A stretch of 64,000 nucleotides of DNA. It comes from Mesaphorura yosii (Eukaryota > Arthropoda > Collembola > Poduromorpha > Tullbergiidae). How positions within the stretch are numbered: the stretch's first letter is position 1; each line of letters begins with the position of its first letter. Shown one piece after another: positions 30,101 to 39,899 of this stretch. The translations under genes were made by a program, and so were the position numbers. The notes below the pieces were generated by a model. It saw only the letters and a list, made by a program, of their open reading frames with translations, had not been told where the DNA came from and did not search any database. The stretch lies in NCBI GenBank assembly GCA_009869945.1, contig WIXG01000052.1, positions 1-64,000 of the forward strand, read 5' to 3'.

Positions 30101-32699
30101 AGCCAGTTCTTACAGTTAAAGAGGCTCTCTCCATTGCGGAGGAGGAAGGACACTACGACTCTCTGTTTGTCCCCGCGTCCAAAGGGAATCCTCCTCTTGT
30201 GACGAACTCAGAGCACAATATATCTGGAGAAATTGAGTTTGGTGGTCAACTCCATTTCCAGTTGGAAACGCAGTCTGCAATTTGCATTCCCAAAGAAGGA
30301 TGTATGGACATTTATTCTTCCACGCAGTGGGTAGACCACGTCCAATCGAACGTGGCTGCTGTGCTCAATGTGAACACGAGCAGGTGAGAAAATTACACCA
30401 TCGCTTCATTCAATAAGATTACATTGTTGGTTCGTGGCTTCTTTTCAGAATTAATGTCCAAGTACGTCGTCTTGGTGGTGGATTTGGTTCAAAGATCACC
30501 CGCGCAACTCTTGTAGCGTGCGCCGGGTCGATTGCGGCGCATGTGACTAATCGGCCGGTCCGAATTGTACTGGATTTGGAAACAAATTTAAACATGTACG
30601 CAAAGCGTCCTCCATATTGGGGAAGCTATGAAGTGAGTGTCGACTTGTAGTAAAGCCTGAGTACGCGCCAATTACAATAATCATCATACTGCATCTTGCG
30701 TTTAAGGTTGGCTTTGACGATAATGGCAAGATTGAAAACTTGAAGGTTAAAATTGTGTCGGACAACGGCTGCAACCCAAGCGAATCTGAAATCATGAATG
30801 CTATCATGTTTGTACAAAACGCGTACGGTTCAACGGGCTGGGAGGTAATTGGAGGCAATGTGCAGACGAACACTCCGTCAAACACTTACTGCCGAGCTCC
30901 AGGTTTGTCTGAAGGTGTGAAGTAGAAGTTGTCCATATGCGTCACTTTCTTGCCTTGCTTCCTGCAGGAACTACTCAAGGACTTGCGATGATTGAGACGA
31001 TCATGGAGCACATTGCGCACTATCTTAAACAAGATCCTCTGCAAGTTAGGTTGAACAATTTAGTCAAGGATGGCGATATTTTAATTGGATTCCCATCCAC
31101 AAATGTGAACGGGCATCAGATTTTCAAAGGCGAGAATATGATTCCGAAGTTGCTGGCAGAACTGCGAGTTAGTGCTGATTACGATGAAAGGAAAATAGCA
31201 GTGCTCAATTTCAACAAGGTAATACGACGAAATTGATTTTGACATGCTTAATGAAATTTGTGCCTCGTTTGACAGGTCAACAGATGGATGAAGCGCGGCC
31301 TGAGCGTTGTTCCCATGAAGTACCATCAGAAAATATTCTCAGTCAAGTTCCCAGTTTTCATCACAATTCATCACTTCGACGGATCAGTGGCCATTTCCCA
31401 TGGTGGGATTGAAATGGGTCAGGGAATCAACACAAAAGTGTGTACTTTTGCATTGCAAATCGGTCTCTTCTATGCTAGACGCTACTGATCCTTACATTTG
31501 CTCTCTTTTTGAAGGCAGCTCAAGCAGTTGCTCATTCGCTGCAGATTCCACTGGATAAAATCCAGGTTAAGCCAACGATTGGAATAATAGCTGCGAATGG
31601 AATGTGCACTTGTGGAGCCATAGGAAGTGAACTCGTTTGCTTTGTGAGTGTCTCTAGAGGCAAAAACTTCCAGTTGGCTAATATATAGAATTCATACTCT
31701 CTACAATTTAGGCCGCTGTTCAAGTTTGCAAAATTTTGAAAGAACGAATGGCACCGGTCAAAGCTAGACTCGAAGATAAAGTATCATGGGAAGAGTTGAT
31801 TGCGGCATGCCATGCTGAAGGGATTGATTTACGAGCCACTTATCAGTAAGAGTTGGAAGCAGACACGACTCCCAGTTAATAATAATCAGATACTGTGATA
31901 ATTTGCCGTTTACAGACCCAAACCCGATGATGACATCCATACGTACTCCACTTGGGGCTTAACGGCAACAGAAGTGGAAGTTGACATACTTACCGGAGAA
32001 TTCAAAGTAAGAAATGGCGAACAACGCTATATCAAATGAGTTCGTTGAAATAATTTATAGGTTGCAAGAGTGGATCTGATCGAAGATGCTGGCAAAAGCA
32101 TTAGCCCCATCGTCGACGTCGGGCAAGTGGAAGGGGCGTTTGTGATGGGACTTGGATTGTGGACTCTGGAAAGGGTTGAGTACGACAAGCAAACGGGACA
32201 ACTCCTCACCAACAATACATGGGTACAATGAATTAAGATGGTTTGATGATAGTATGCTGATGCTAACAGGCACCTTTTGTATGCAGGAGTACAAAGTGCC
32301 GTTCGCCAAAGACATTCCAGAAGATTTCAGGGTTACACTCTTGCGTAATGCACCGAATTCTGTGGGCGTGTTAGGATCGAAAGGTAAAGCAAATTTTGCG
32401 CCTGGTTTTAAAGCGTGGAGAACGACTACTGTAATCGTTTCAAATTGCAGCCACTGGAGAACCTCCACTTTGCATGAGCATCGGAGTTGTGTTTGCTTTG
32501 AAACAAGCAATTGACTCTGCAAGGCAGGACGCTGGAAATTATGACCATTATCAAATAAGTAAGGGCCAAGAAATACTTATATCGCCATCAAATATTTGCT
32601 AGCATAATTTACGATACTTCCTTGATTGCAGAGACGCCGCTCACGCCCGAGTCTATTGTACAGTATGCCTTGACATCGAAAGAGCACCTTCAATACTAA
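27170..32699 (+). CDS. Aldehyde oxidase, tandem copy 2 (25 coding exons, complete)
   Basis: Exons: 27170-27239, 27300-27478, 27537-27697, 27771-27930, 27998-28232, 28290-28513, 28587-28689, 28764-28897, 28957-29085, 29145-29312, 29390-29555, 29622-29737, 29803-29898, 29980-30383, 30449-30632, 30707-30902, 30968-31218, 31276-31437, 31515-31643, 31712-31845, 31916-32006, 32061-32222, 32287-32383, 32451-32558, 32632-32699, joining in frame to 1,308 residues. The 2Fe-2S ligands are Cys54/59/62/84 and 124/127/159/161. The FAD domain has LVAGNTSTG and VRNAATIAGN. The molybdopterin part has [29 protein letters not shown] and GEPPL with catalytic Glu1254. Most exons have exactly the length of the matching copy 1 exon, so the pair arose by tandem duplication of the whole gene. 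Two junctions use GC donors (27698 and 29313), and two introns (31438-31514, 31846-31915) are missing from copy 1. An acceptor-like TTGCTTCCAG at 27104-27113 hints at a 5' UTR exon start. Function as for copy 1; divergence in and around the active site suggests different substrates. Confidence 0.94.
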
Positions 32700-32767
32700 T
32701 TGTAATGTTAATGTAATGATGTTCTCATTGTTGAACCTATTTGGGCTAATTTGTTTATTGACACTCA

Positions 32768-32773
32768 AATAAA
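32768..32773 (+). terminator. Polyadenylation signal of aldehyde oxidase 2
   Basis: AATAAA lies 69 bases after the stop codon, the only canonical hexamer before the next gene begins about 250 bases on. Confidence 0.65.
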
Positions 32774-33016
32774 ACCTTTGAACCTGTTTAGCTATCCAAT
32801 CCGTTTGTCTGAGCTCCGACTCGCTGCAATTCAATTCATTTTACAAAGTAAACACTGGATACTGAACACGAACTGTATAAACCGAATTTGAATGCAAGAA
32901 CACAAACGAACACCCACTCTAAAATAAGCCGTAAAATGAGAAACATAGTTAAGCCAACGTAATTTGCAAAACTCCATCATTTGGTAGTACATATTAGCAC
33001 AGACAGACGCTGTAAA

Positions 33017-34850
33017 ATGCTGAAAATAAAAATTGTCAAGTTTTTAGTTCGCTTTACAACGATACTTCCAGGCACTCCACCTCAGAGGAGAGATCAGTCA
33101 CCGACGTCTGTACACGGACAATCGCTTAATATCAATTTTACAGAGGAAAGGAATGGCATGGGGCTGGGCGCTACGCCTTTACTAGCTGCTGAGCCAATTC
33201 AACCAGTCCAGAAATCCAAGCTGACACTTTACTGGAATGTGTCGGCACTGTTTAGTATTCTCGGGTTTGCTTTGACCGTTTATCATATTATTGTTCAATT
33301 TGAATTATTATTGGACAGATTTCATCCACCCGGGAATCCCGGCATGGCTCCCACCGTCCAGACCCTCACAACTGGGAGTCGTACAACTATAATCCCCAGT
33401 GTGACGAGTTCCATCACGTTTCGTCCAGGTGATGACAGTGACTCAGAGAATCCACCGTTCGCTGAAGCCGAGTCGGCCACAATTACAACAAAAATTTCGA
33501 ACTTGTTGTACCACGCACTGAACAGTGTAATGAATATTGTCATACGCGTTCTTGTCTGGATTCTATTGCCAGACATTATCGCGATTTCTGCCCAGCTGAA
33601 ACAAATCCTCGGCTCCAGTACGCCTGGAAAATTCACTCACAATGAAGTTGTTGCACTGACTTTGCTGGTCATCGGATTTCTTCTTCGTCAATTTGAAATT
33701 TTGGTTGACAATATCCTCTTCATGAAGGCGCAAAAAACCGACATTGGGTTTTTAGAGTACGCCGAGGCGGTGCTTTACCACCTTCAGTTCATAATGTCCG
33801 AAGCCTTCCCAATCGAATGCATAGGGGTAGTGCTTGTGTTCTTCATCACACTAGTTGCATGTAATCTCAAAGAAATTGTCAAGCTGTTCGATTCGAATGA
33901 GAATTCAGAAGTGCCGTTCCTCCTATCTGAATTGACAGGTAATCGTAAGCAGATGTCATGTTTTTCATCTTCTTACGTCAGACCGCACTTAATTGCAGGA
34001 CCACTAGAACCCACTTATTTCAATGTGTTTACCATTCCAACGATTGACTCGAATGACAATGCACACTCTGGCACACAAACATCCAGCTTTCCTTGTGAGA
34101 GGGCTCTAAATCACAGGAAGGCAGCTGCACCCAAATCGAACAGGAAGGCTCCACTTCCATCACAGGCAGCCCTGAAGAAGATGATTAAGATTTATACAGA
34201 CTGGCGGTATATTTGGAAAATGGCTGAAATAGTCACAGGCGCTGCCACGTTTGCTGTTTTTCTCACATTAACTGCGTCGGTCAGTTTCCTTATCTTCAAC
34301 AGTGTGACGGCATTTTCAAGCGTGTCTGCAGGATCTTCTATGTCTCCTATCGTTCTCCTGATCGATCGATTGCAAATTGTATTCTCAATTGGCTGTATCG
34401 CAAATCTCCTTTGTATTGGGACCGCTGCACAATGCCTAAACAATGTGGTATGACACTCTTAGAATGACATTTCAGGGGCTTCCTTATAATATTATTTTTT
34501 ATATTTTCCAGATTGAGGAAATCCGCCTCAAGATCATGTTGAAGTATTGGGCATTGTACACCGCAATTGAGAACCGAACTCACACTGCTGATGATCTTTC
34601 TAATGAGAAGTACCTGTCAAAGTTGTCGCAGATCATAACACAAAATCCTATTCACCTCTCGGCTCTGGGATTTTTCAACGTGTCCAGATCGACGTTAACT
34701 TCAGTACGTGTCGGAAATGAATTGCATCTTCGATAAGCTGAATTACAAAAATGTTGCTGAATTGTTTGCTCACAGATTTTGGGTGTCATCGTCACTTACC
34801 TTGTCGTGCTGCTTCAATTTCAAGATGCGAGTAAACAGAGCATCGCGTAA
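33017..34850 (+). CDS. Gustatory-receptor-like seven-transmembrane protein (complete, 3 or 4 exons)
   Basis: Coding segments are 33017-34447, 34512-34703 and 34776-34850. Within the first, 33939-33998 has consensus GT-AG ends and is 60 bases without a stop, so the product is 545 residues if it is removed or 565 if kept. Seven hydrophobic spans can be seen: residues about 69-99, 162-190, 208-232 and 264-283, then three more after the optional intron (WKMAEIVTGAATFAVF, PIVLLIDRLQIVFSIG and the last). The last span reads ILGVIVTYLVVLLQF, containing the TYxxxxxQF signature of arthropod gustatory receptors. The N-terminus up to the first span is polar and would be cytoplasmic under the family's inverted topology. 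These receptors are ligand-gated cation channels of chemosensory neurons. A Ser/Thr/Pro-rich loop (about 104-158) makes the protein longer than most family members. Ligand unknown. The start is the first ATG in frame; an alternative is Met48. Confidence 0.8.
33939..33998 (+). other. Probable 60-base intron that is stop-free and in frame
   Basis: It begins ACAG|GTAATC and ends TTAATTGCAG|GA, with a pyrimidine-rich stretch and a CTTAAT branch-like site before the acceptor. Removing it joins ELTG to PLEPTYFN without changing frame; keeping it adds 20 residues. Its size is typical of introns in this window. Confidence 0.6.
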
Positions 34851-35064
34851 ACAGCACGTTCCTTTCCAATAATTGTGTGCCAGTGTGCACACATTCCTTG
34901 GACTCTGGACCTGCATTCCAAGACACCCACATTCCAAATGTTTTATGCTACGAGGCAAGGCCAAGCCATAAATATCCTTCATACACGTGATTCATGAGAA
35001 GCGTGTATGATTTGAGCGTAGTATGATTAGAATTGCAGGAAGTGCATTGTTGCATTGTTGTTTC

Positions 35065-35070
35065 AATAAA
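35065..35070 (+). terminator. Polyadenylation signal of the receptor-like gene
   Basis: AATAAA lies 215 bases downstream of the stop codon, followed by GTACTTGACC-type sequence; first canonical hexamer after the gene. Confidence 0.55.
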
Positions 35071-35880
35071 GCTTTAAGGTACTTGACCACCATAATAGGA
35101 AATGCATCTCATCTCATGTTATATTCATCATGGTGCTGGAATGTCATTCAAAGTGCAGTCAGTCGCTTTGCACGTTCGTCCCACTCACACATGTAAGAGT
35201 TCGTAACAATAACATGCTGCTAAACGAAATTAAAGTCAAAATGCACCACGAAGTGCAGCTTTGCACTCACATTCACAAGAATTGACGCATTTAACTATGC
35301 GAAGGTTTGGTAAGCTCGTAGGTTCATGAAGAGGAAACTGAAATGCATTTCGTTTCGTTTTGGACTGCATTTTGGAGTAGACATTATTTCCAAACATGGA
35401 GCTTAAAATCCAATGGGATGCTGTTTTATGAACTCACTTGCTCGATAAAAAAGGTGACTGAAAATTACGTGACTAACGTGTCGGCACATTTAGAACCAAA
35501 TTGAGCACGGGCTTTGAATAACAAGTCGCATGCTTGTCCCATTCAACATTGCTGATGTCATGTCTATCAATTGGAACCGATGAATGGCGATAAAGAACTT
35601 TATGATGAAGTAATCAATAAAGCATGATATCATCCAATTTGCAGCCCGCAACTGAAGGTCGGCTAACTATACTGAGATTAATTTGGGAACCACTCAACAA
35701 ACAAAGCGACTAACATCCTTTGTATTGAACAGATAAGACATTACTTCCAGATCATATTTAAGCTGTGTAATAAAGCATGCATGTTCATTCGAGACTCATT
35801 CTCACTCTGAAAATTGTACGGCTCGTACATTTCCAGCCAATTCTCATACAAAGTTCACACAACCTGTATTGCCACTTGAG
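35071..35880. other. Intergenic gap before the dihydrodiol dehydrogenase gene
   Basis: No coding region recognised. It should contain the dehydrogenase promoter and 5' UTR. No specific promoter element could be supported. Confidence 0.5.
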
Positions 35881-37261
35881 ATGAGTACGAAAGGTCCAAC
35901 TCGTTGGGGAATAATCGGAGCGGGTCAAATCAGCAATGACTGGGCAGTTGGAATATCTACCCTTCCAACGGAAGAACATAAAATTGTCTCGGTTGCAGCA
36001 AGAAATCATGACAATGCGAAAGCGTTTGCAAAAGAACACGGCATTCCAAAAGCTGCAAAATCATACGAAGATTTGCTGAAGGATTTAGAAGTTGGTAAGT
36101 TTCACTTGGTCGCAATGGTGAATCATCGAAAGTTGATATGATTCCATTTGGTCTTCAATATTTTCCAGAGGTTGTGTACATTGGAATTATGCACATTGAA
36201 CACTTGCGTGTTAGCAAATTAGCCCTTGACCACGGGAAGCATGTGCTTTGTGAGAAGCCTCTTTGCATGAATGTGAAGGAAACAAAGGAGCTCGTGGACT
36301 ATGCTAGAAGCAAGAAACTTTTCTTCATGGAGGTGAGCTGAAATATCGTTGAATATTGAAGCTCATATCGTTAGCAAAGTTAACAAATGGTTGCCTGAAA
36401 TTATTAGGCTGTTTGGAGCAGATTTTTCCCAGCCTACTTGAGACTGAAGGAAGAGATTGAGAAAGGAACCATCGGTGAAGTCATTCAAGTGATTGCAACA
36501 ATGGGCATTCAATGTGAAGAGGACAACTGGAGAAGGTATGCGCCAGACTGTACAGGCCATTACGATTTTAATTACTCCATTTTATCCTACCCGTATGGTA
36601 ATTTTCAAGGGATAAGAAAAATGGCGGCGGCACTGCGCTGGACATGGGCACTTACACAGTACAATTTGCATCCTTTGTGTTTGGTGGAATCAAGCCCTTG
36701 AAAATCATTGCTGGTGGACAACTGAACGTAAGTGGGGCTGACGACAGTTCCAGTGCAACTGTGATTTATCCAAATGGGAAAACGGCTACTCTGATCACCC
36801 ACAGTGTCGTTAATTTACCCAGCGAAGCACTGGCGGTTGGAACAAAGGGAACTCTGAAGGTAGGAGTCGGAGACATTAAATTTCGCATGTATGACTAATG
36901 TATTTGGATCTTCATCCATAGCTGAAGTTTCCATTTTGGGCTGCTCACGAACTTGAGACGCCAACCGGCGTCCTGCAGTTTCCTGTACCTCATTCCGACA
37001 AGAGAGTTAACTTTTGGAATAGCACTGGTCTCTCTTATCAGTGCCAAGAAGTTCGTCGATGCATTCAGGCAGGTATGAACCCCACGACACTTGAGCTTGC
37101 CATAATTACCATTGCTTCTAGTGGTTGAAAATACTGCATTGTTTCGATTAATTCCAGGCTTGACAGAAAGTCCACAAATGAGTTTAGACGAGACTCTTCT
37201 TTTGGCAGAAATGCGTGAATCCATTCGCAAACAAATTGGCGTGTCCTATCCACAAGACTAG
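35881..37261 (+). CDS. Trans-1,2-dihydrobenzene-1,2-diol dehydrogenase-like oxidoreductase (6 exons, complete)
   Basis: Exons 35881-36094, 36169-36332, 36408-36535, 36610-36859, 36922-37072 and 37158-37261 join in frame to 336 residues, close to the roughly 334 of the mammalian enzyme. The N-terminal Rossmann fold shows RWGIIGAGQISNDW (residues 8-21) for NADP(H) binding, then EVVYIGIMHIEHL and the Gfo/Idh/MocA signature HVLCEKPLCMN with Lys101. The C-terminal domain has GGGTALDMGTYTVQF, in which Tyr184 sits where the family has its catalytic tyrosine. The family (dimeric dihydrodiol dehydrogenase, also D-xylose dehydrogenase) oxidises trans-dihydrodiols of aromatics and certain sugars and reduces dicarbonyls in the cytosol. 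The ATG at 35881 places the Rossmann motif at the expected distance. AATAAA follows at 37300. It lies on the same strand as the two aldehyde oxidases, which handle related carbonyl chemistry, but no shared regulation is visible. Confidence 0.93.
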
Positions 37262-37299
37262 AATCGACATTAAGCAGTAAATTCCAAAATGAGAGACGA

Positions 37300-37305
37300 A
37301 ATAAA
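37300..37305 (+). terminator. Polyadenylation signal of the dihydrodiol dehydrogenase gene
   Basis: AATAAA lies 39 bases after the stop codon; a short 3' UTR is implied. Confidence 0.65.
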
Positions 37306-37801
37306 AGCATACCTTCATGTAATTCCGCGGATCCTTTGTTCGGCGCAGTAAAAGCGGAAAGATCCTTCCAATGGCTCTAGGTTTCTCATGAAGTTTGGAA
37401 TATTGTCCTGCTGGCTCTAGATGGAAGCGCCAGCATAGCATCAGAAATTCAAACAGACTCGGATCCTGCTCTGTTTGTCTATTTGCTTCATATCTCAAGC
37501 CAGACTGGGCTTAATAGAGTATTTGTCAGCTGTGCTGTTAATTAAAATTTTAGACAGCAAAAAGTGTGCATTGCGTCCAAGGTCATGGGATTGCTAAGAA
37601 CACGCAAACCCAGTCGCCTGTGTCTCGTTGTGGCGGATTAAGAAGCGACTCTTCGTGAAAGACTGTAAAAAATAGTCAGTGACAAAGAGATTGTAATTAC
37701 AGGATTACAAAACAGACTCGCGTAGGCAAATGCCAAGATGATAATTATGCCATGTTGCAAGTAATGTCAGTTGTAAGCCTGAAGCACCACTCACGTTAAA
37801 A

Positions 37802-38624
37802 ATGGTTTCGAATTTGTCCGTGGTCGCGTCGTTGACTTTGGTTCTGGTCACCATTGGTCTAGTTTCAGGTCAGCTTCCCTCGAAAGACGTCATTGAACAA
37901 TCTTGCCCGGACCTTCCTCCGATTGCTGATCCGAAGGATGTTGACTTAAATTGGGTGAGTACTTATAAATATCCTGAAAGGCAGGTTTCAATAATTGATT
38001 TCAATAGCTTATGTTTCTTTGTTCAACAGTTCCCTCAGCCTGAGAACTTTAAATACATGCCGCTGGCTGCAAAACATGCTTATCGACTTTACGCGGAAAT
38101 ATTCCTCGGAAGACCGGCCAAAAACGAAGCTGAAATCGACGAAATGGACTACCATTCAGATTTTAAAGATGGAATTGCACAAAATGAAGGCTTTGGAAAG
38201 GAGTTCAGGCAGATTTGTGCCCCCGTTACGCAGGACCCGGCGAAGTTCCCAATGAACGCGTACTCATTCATCTGCATTACGCTTGGAGGAAATGTGAACG
38301 CCAGTGCAATCGGTACGTTTTAGAATTTCCAATTCATTTTGTGAATTTTGCAGGGGTCGCAGAGATAATTCAATATTTTACACAGTGACATCCTTGGATA
38401 CACTACTTTGGACGGATAACAAGACAGCTGGCCTTTACACGCGTTGCATCAACGGATTTATTTTTGACTGGACAGTTTGGTCTCCGAATCCGACTCTCGA
38501 ACCGTTGGTTGAGAAGACCATCCTCCAGAAAATTGAAGAAATCGGATTCAATCGGACTAACGCGGAACATATGCGATATTTGAAGCTCGGACTCGCTCAT
38601 CCTGCATCTGGCATTTTGGTTTAG
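37802..38624 (+). CDS. Small secreted lipocalin-like protein (3 exons, complete)
   Basis: Exons 37802-37954, 38030-38312 and 38386-38624 join in frame to 224 residues. Residues 1-23 are a clear signal peptide (hydrophobic core LTLVLVTIGLV, then SG). The mature protein has four cysteines (35, 114, 133, 165), enough for two disulfides, and N-glycosylation sequons such as NKT and NRT. The CPDLPP near its start and the C-terminal pattern LYTRC...DWTVWSPNPTLEPLVEKTILQKIEEIGF resemble the last strand and helix of lipocalins of the apolipoprotein D type (usually ...YSC...WILSR.P.L...). The usual GxWY signature after the first cysteine is not clear, so the family call is tentative; gene and secretion are firm. 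Lipocalins carry small hydrophobic ligands extracellularly. The first intron (37955-38029, 75 bases) is stop-free and in frame. The third exon uses the acceptor at 38385; an earlier acceptor near 38353 would run into a stop. Confidence 0.75.
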
Positions 38625-38727
38625 GCCCCAAACGTACCTCCTTGTTGCTCCTGTTTTACTATTTGTAATAATTAGTTGTGAATTCTTCATGTGAAGATGA
38701 ATATAATTTGGTCCCTTGTGAAGTTTG

Positions 38728-38733
38728 ATTAAA
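38728..38733 (+). terminator. Polyadenylation signal (ATTAAA) of the lipocalin-like gene
   Basis: The common ATTAAA variant lies 104 bases past the stop codon; no AATAAA is nearer. Confidence 0.45.
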
Positions 38734-39899
38734 TCCAGTATCATCATTTAAGTTCGTGCTGCTATACTTGCCCAATGGACGAACTTCAGTCAACTGTAAG
38801 AAATTACTTGCCTTAATGCCCTTTATGACAACGTACTCAACGGAATCGAATCTGACTAACAACACAGCTAGGAGCAGTGCTTCCTACCAGCCGAGCCTCA
38901 AACCCGACATCTGCAATTAGAAACCAGAATCAATTTTTGGTCACAAATTAATTAATAGGCGGAAGGAAGATGTGTGATACGGACTAAAATGTCATTTTAA
39001 ACTTCCGTCAGATATAAACCAACCAACACAGTCTGACAAACTAGCATTTATCTAACACGAAGAGCGGTCCTTTCGAATTCAACACCAATCATTAACTTGC
39101 ACTTGCACCTTGCCTTCACATCACACGCATAGTCTCGTTCAGTCATCTCAGATGGAGGAAATCGATTAAAAGATTCGATCTTGCTGTGCCGGGGACACGA
39201 TCGACCTGTCTTTTATTGTAAACTCCTCACCACAGCACAATGCACTGGCATTGCCTGTTCTGTACAATGAATAATGTAAAAATAGAATCTCCCGATTTAA
39301 CAGCAGACGAAGGCGTAAGCGAGCGAGAGAAAGCAAGAGAGCAGTAAGCGGGACAGGGGCGCTGAATGTAATGAAGTGGTGGTTTTCACGGGTTCCCGAA
39401 GGGAATTCCATTATAACCGAATACCTCATGCGATCATAATTATGGCAGTGGCAGAGTGCGGCGATGAGAGAGAAGAAATCAATTTCCACCACACGCAGTC
39501 ATGTCGAGCCACAAGACACAGACACCAACGAGCTTTCAGCTTTCCTCTGCATTTGTCTCTTCGACTTATGCAATGCCAGTATGCATTATGGATCAAGACA
39601 GAAATCCTGGAATTCTGTTGTAATTAAGCAAACACCAATTAAATTCTTCCAGGAGGCGAGTTTGCAGGCGGTGGATGAATTGGCGAACCGTCTTCCATTT
39701 CCAAGCGCGTACGCCTTAATTCAAATTCTATTTTACTCTACAACGAAACGCGCAGGCAAAAAAGCAACGAAATGAACGAAAGGGTGAATTGTGTTTCCTT
39801 TCCCTTTCTATTTCGTTCAGCACACACGGAACTGTTATTTATTATTTTTAAAGTAAACAGCACACAGAACGCCCGTTTGCTTTGCCGTATCGCAGTCGT

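Noticed and set aside
20695-32699. Xanthine dehydrogenase identity for the two molybdenum hydroxylases
   Set aside because: Both have YCRAPG where xanthine dehydrogenases carry the substrate-binding arginine motif, and they lack the GGFGGKE glutamate; aldehyde oxidase fits better.
38354-38385. Earlier acceptor (CAG near 38353) for the third exon of the lipocalin-like gene
   Set aside because: Using it leads in frame to a TGA within a dozen codons, whereas the acceptor ending at 38385 opens the conserved C-terminal part.
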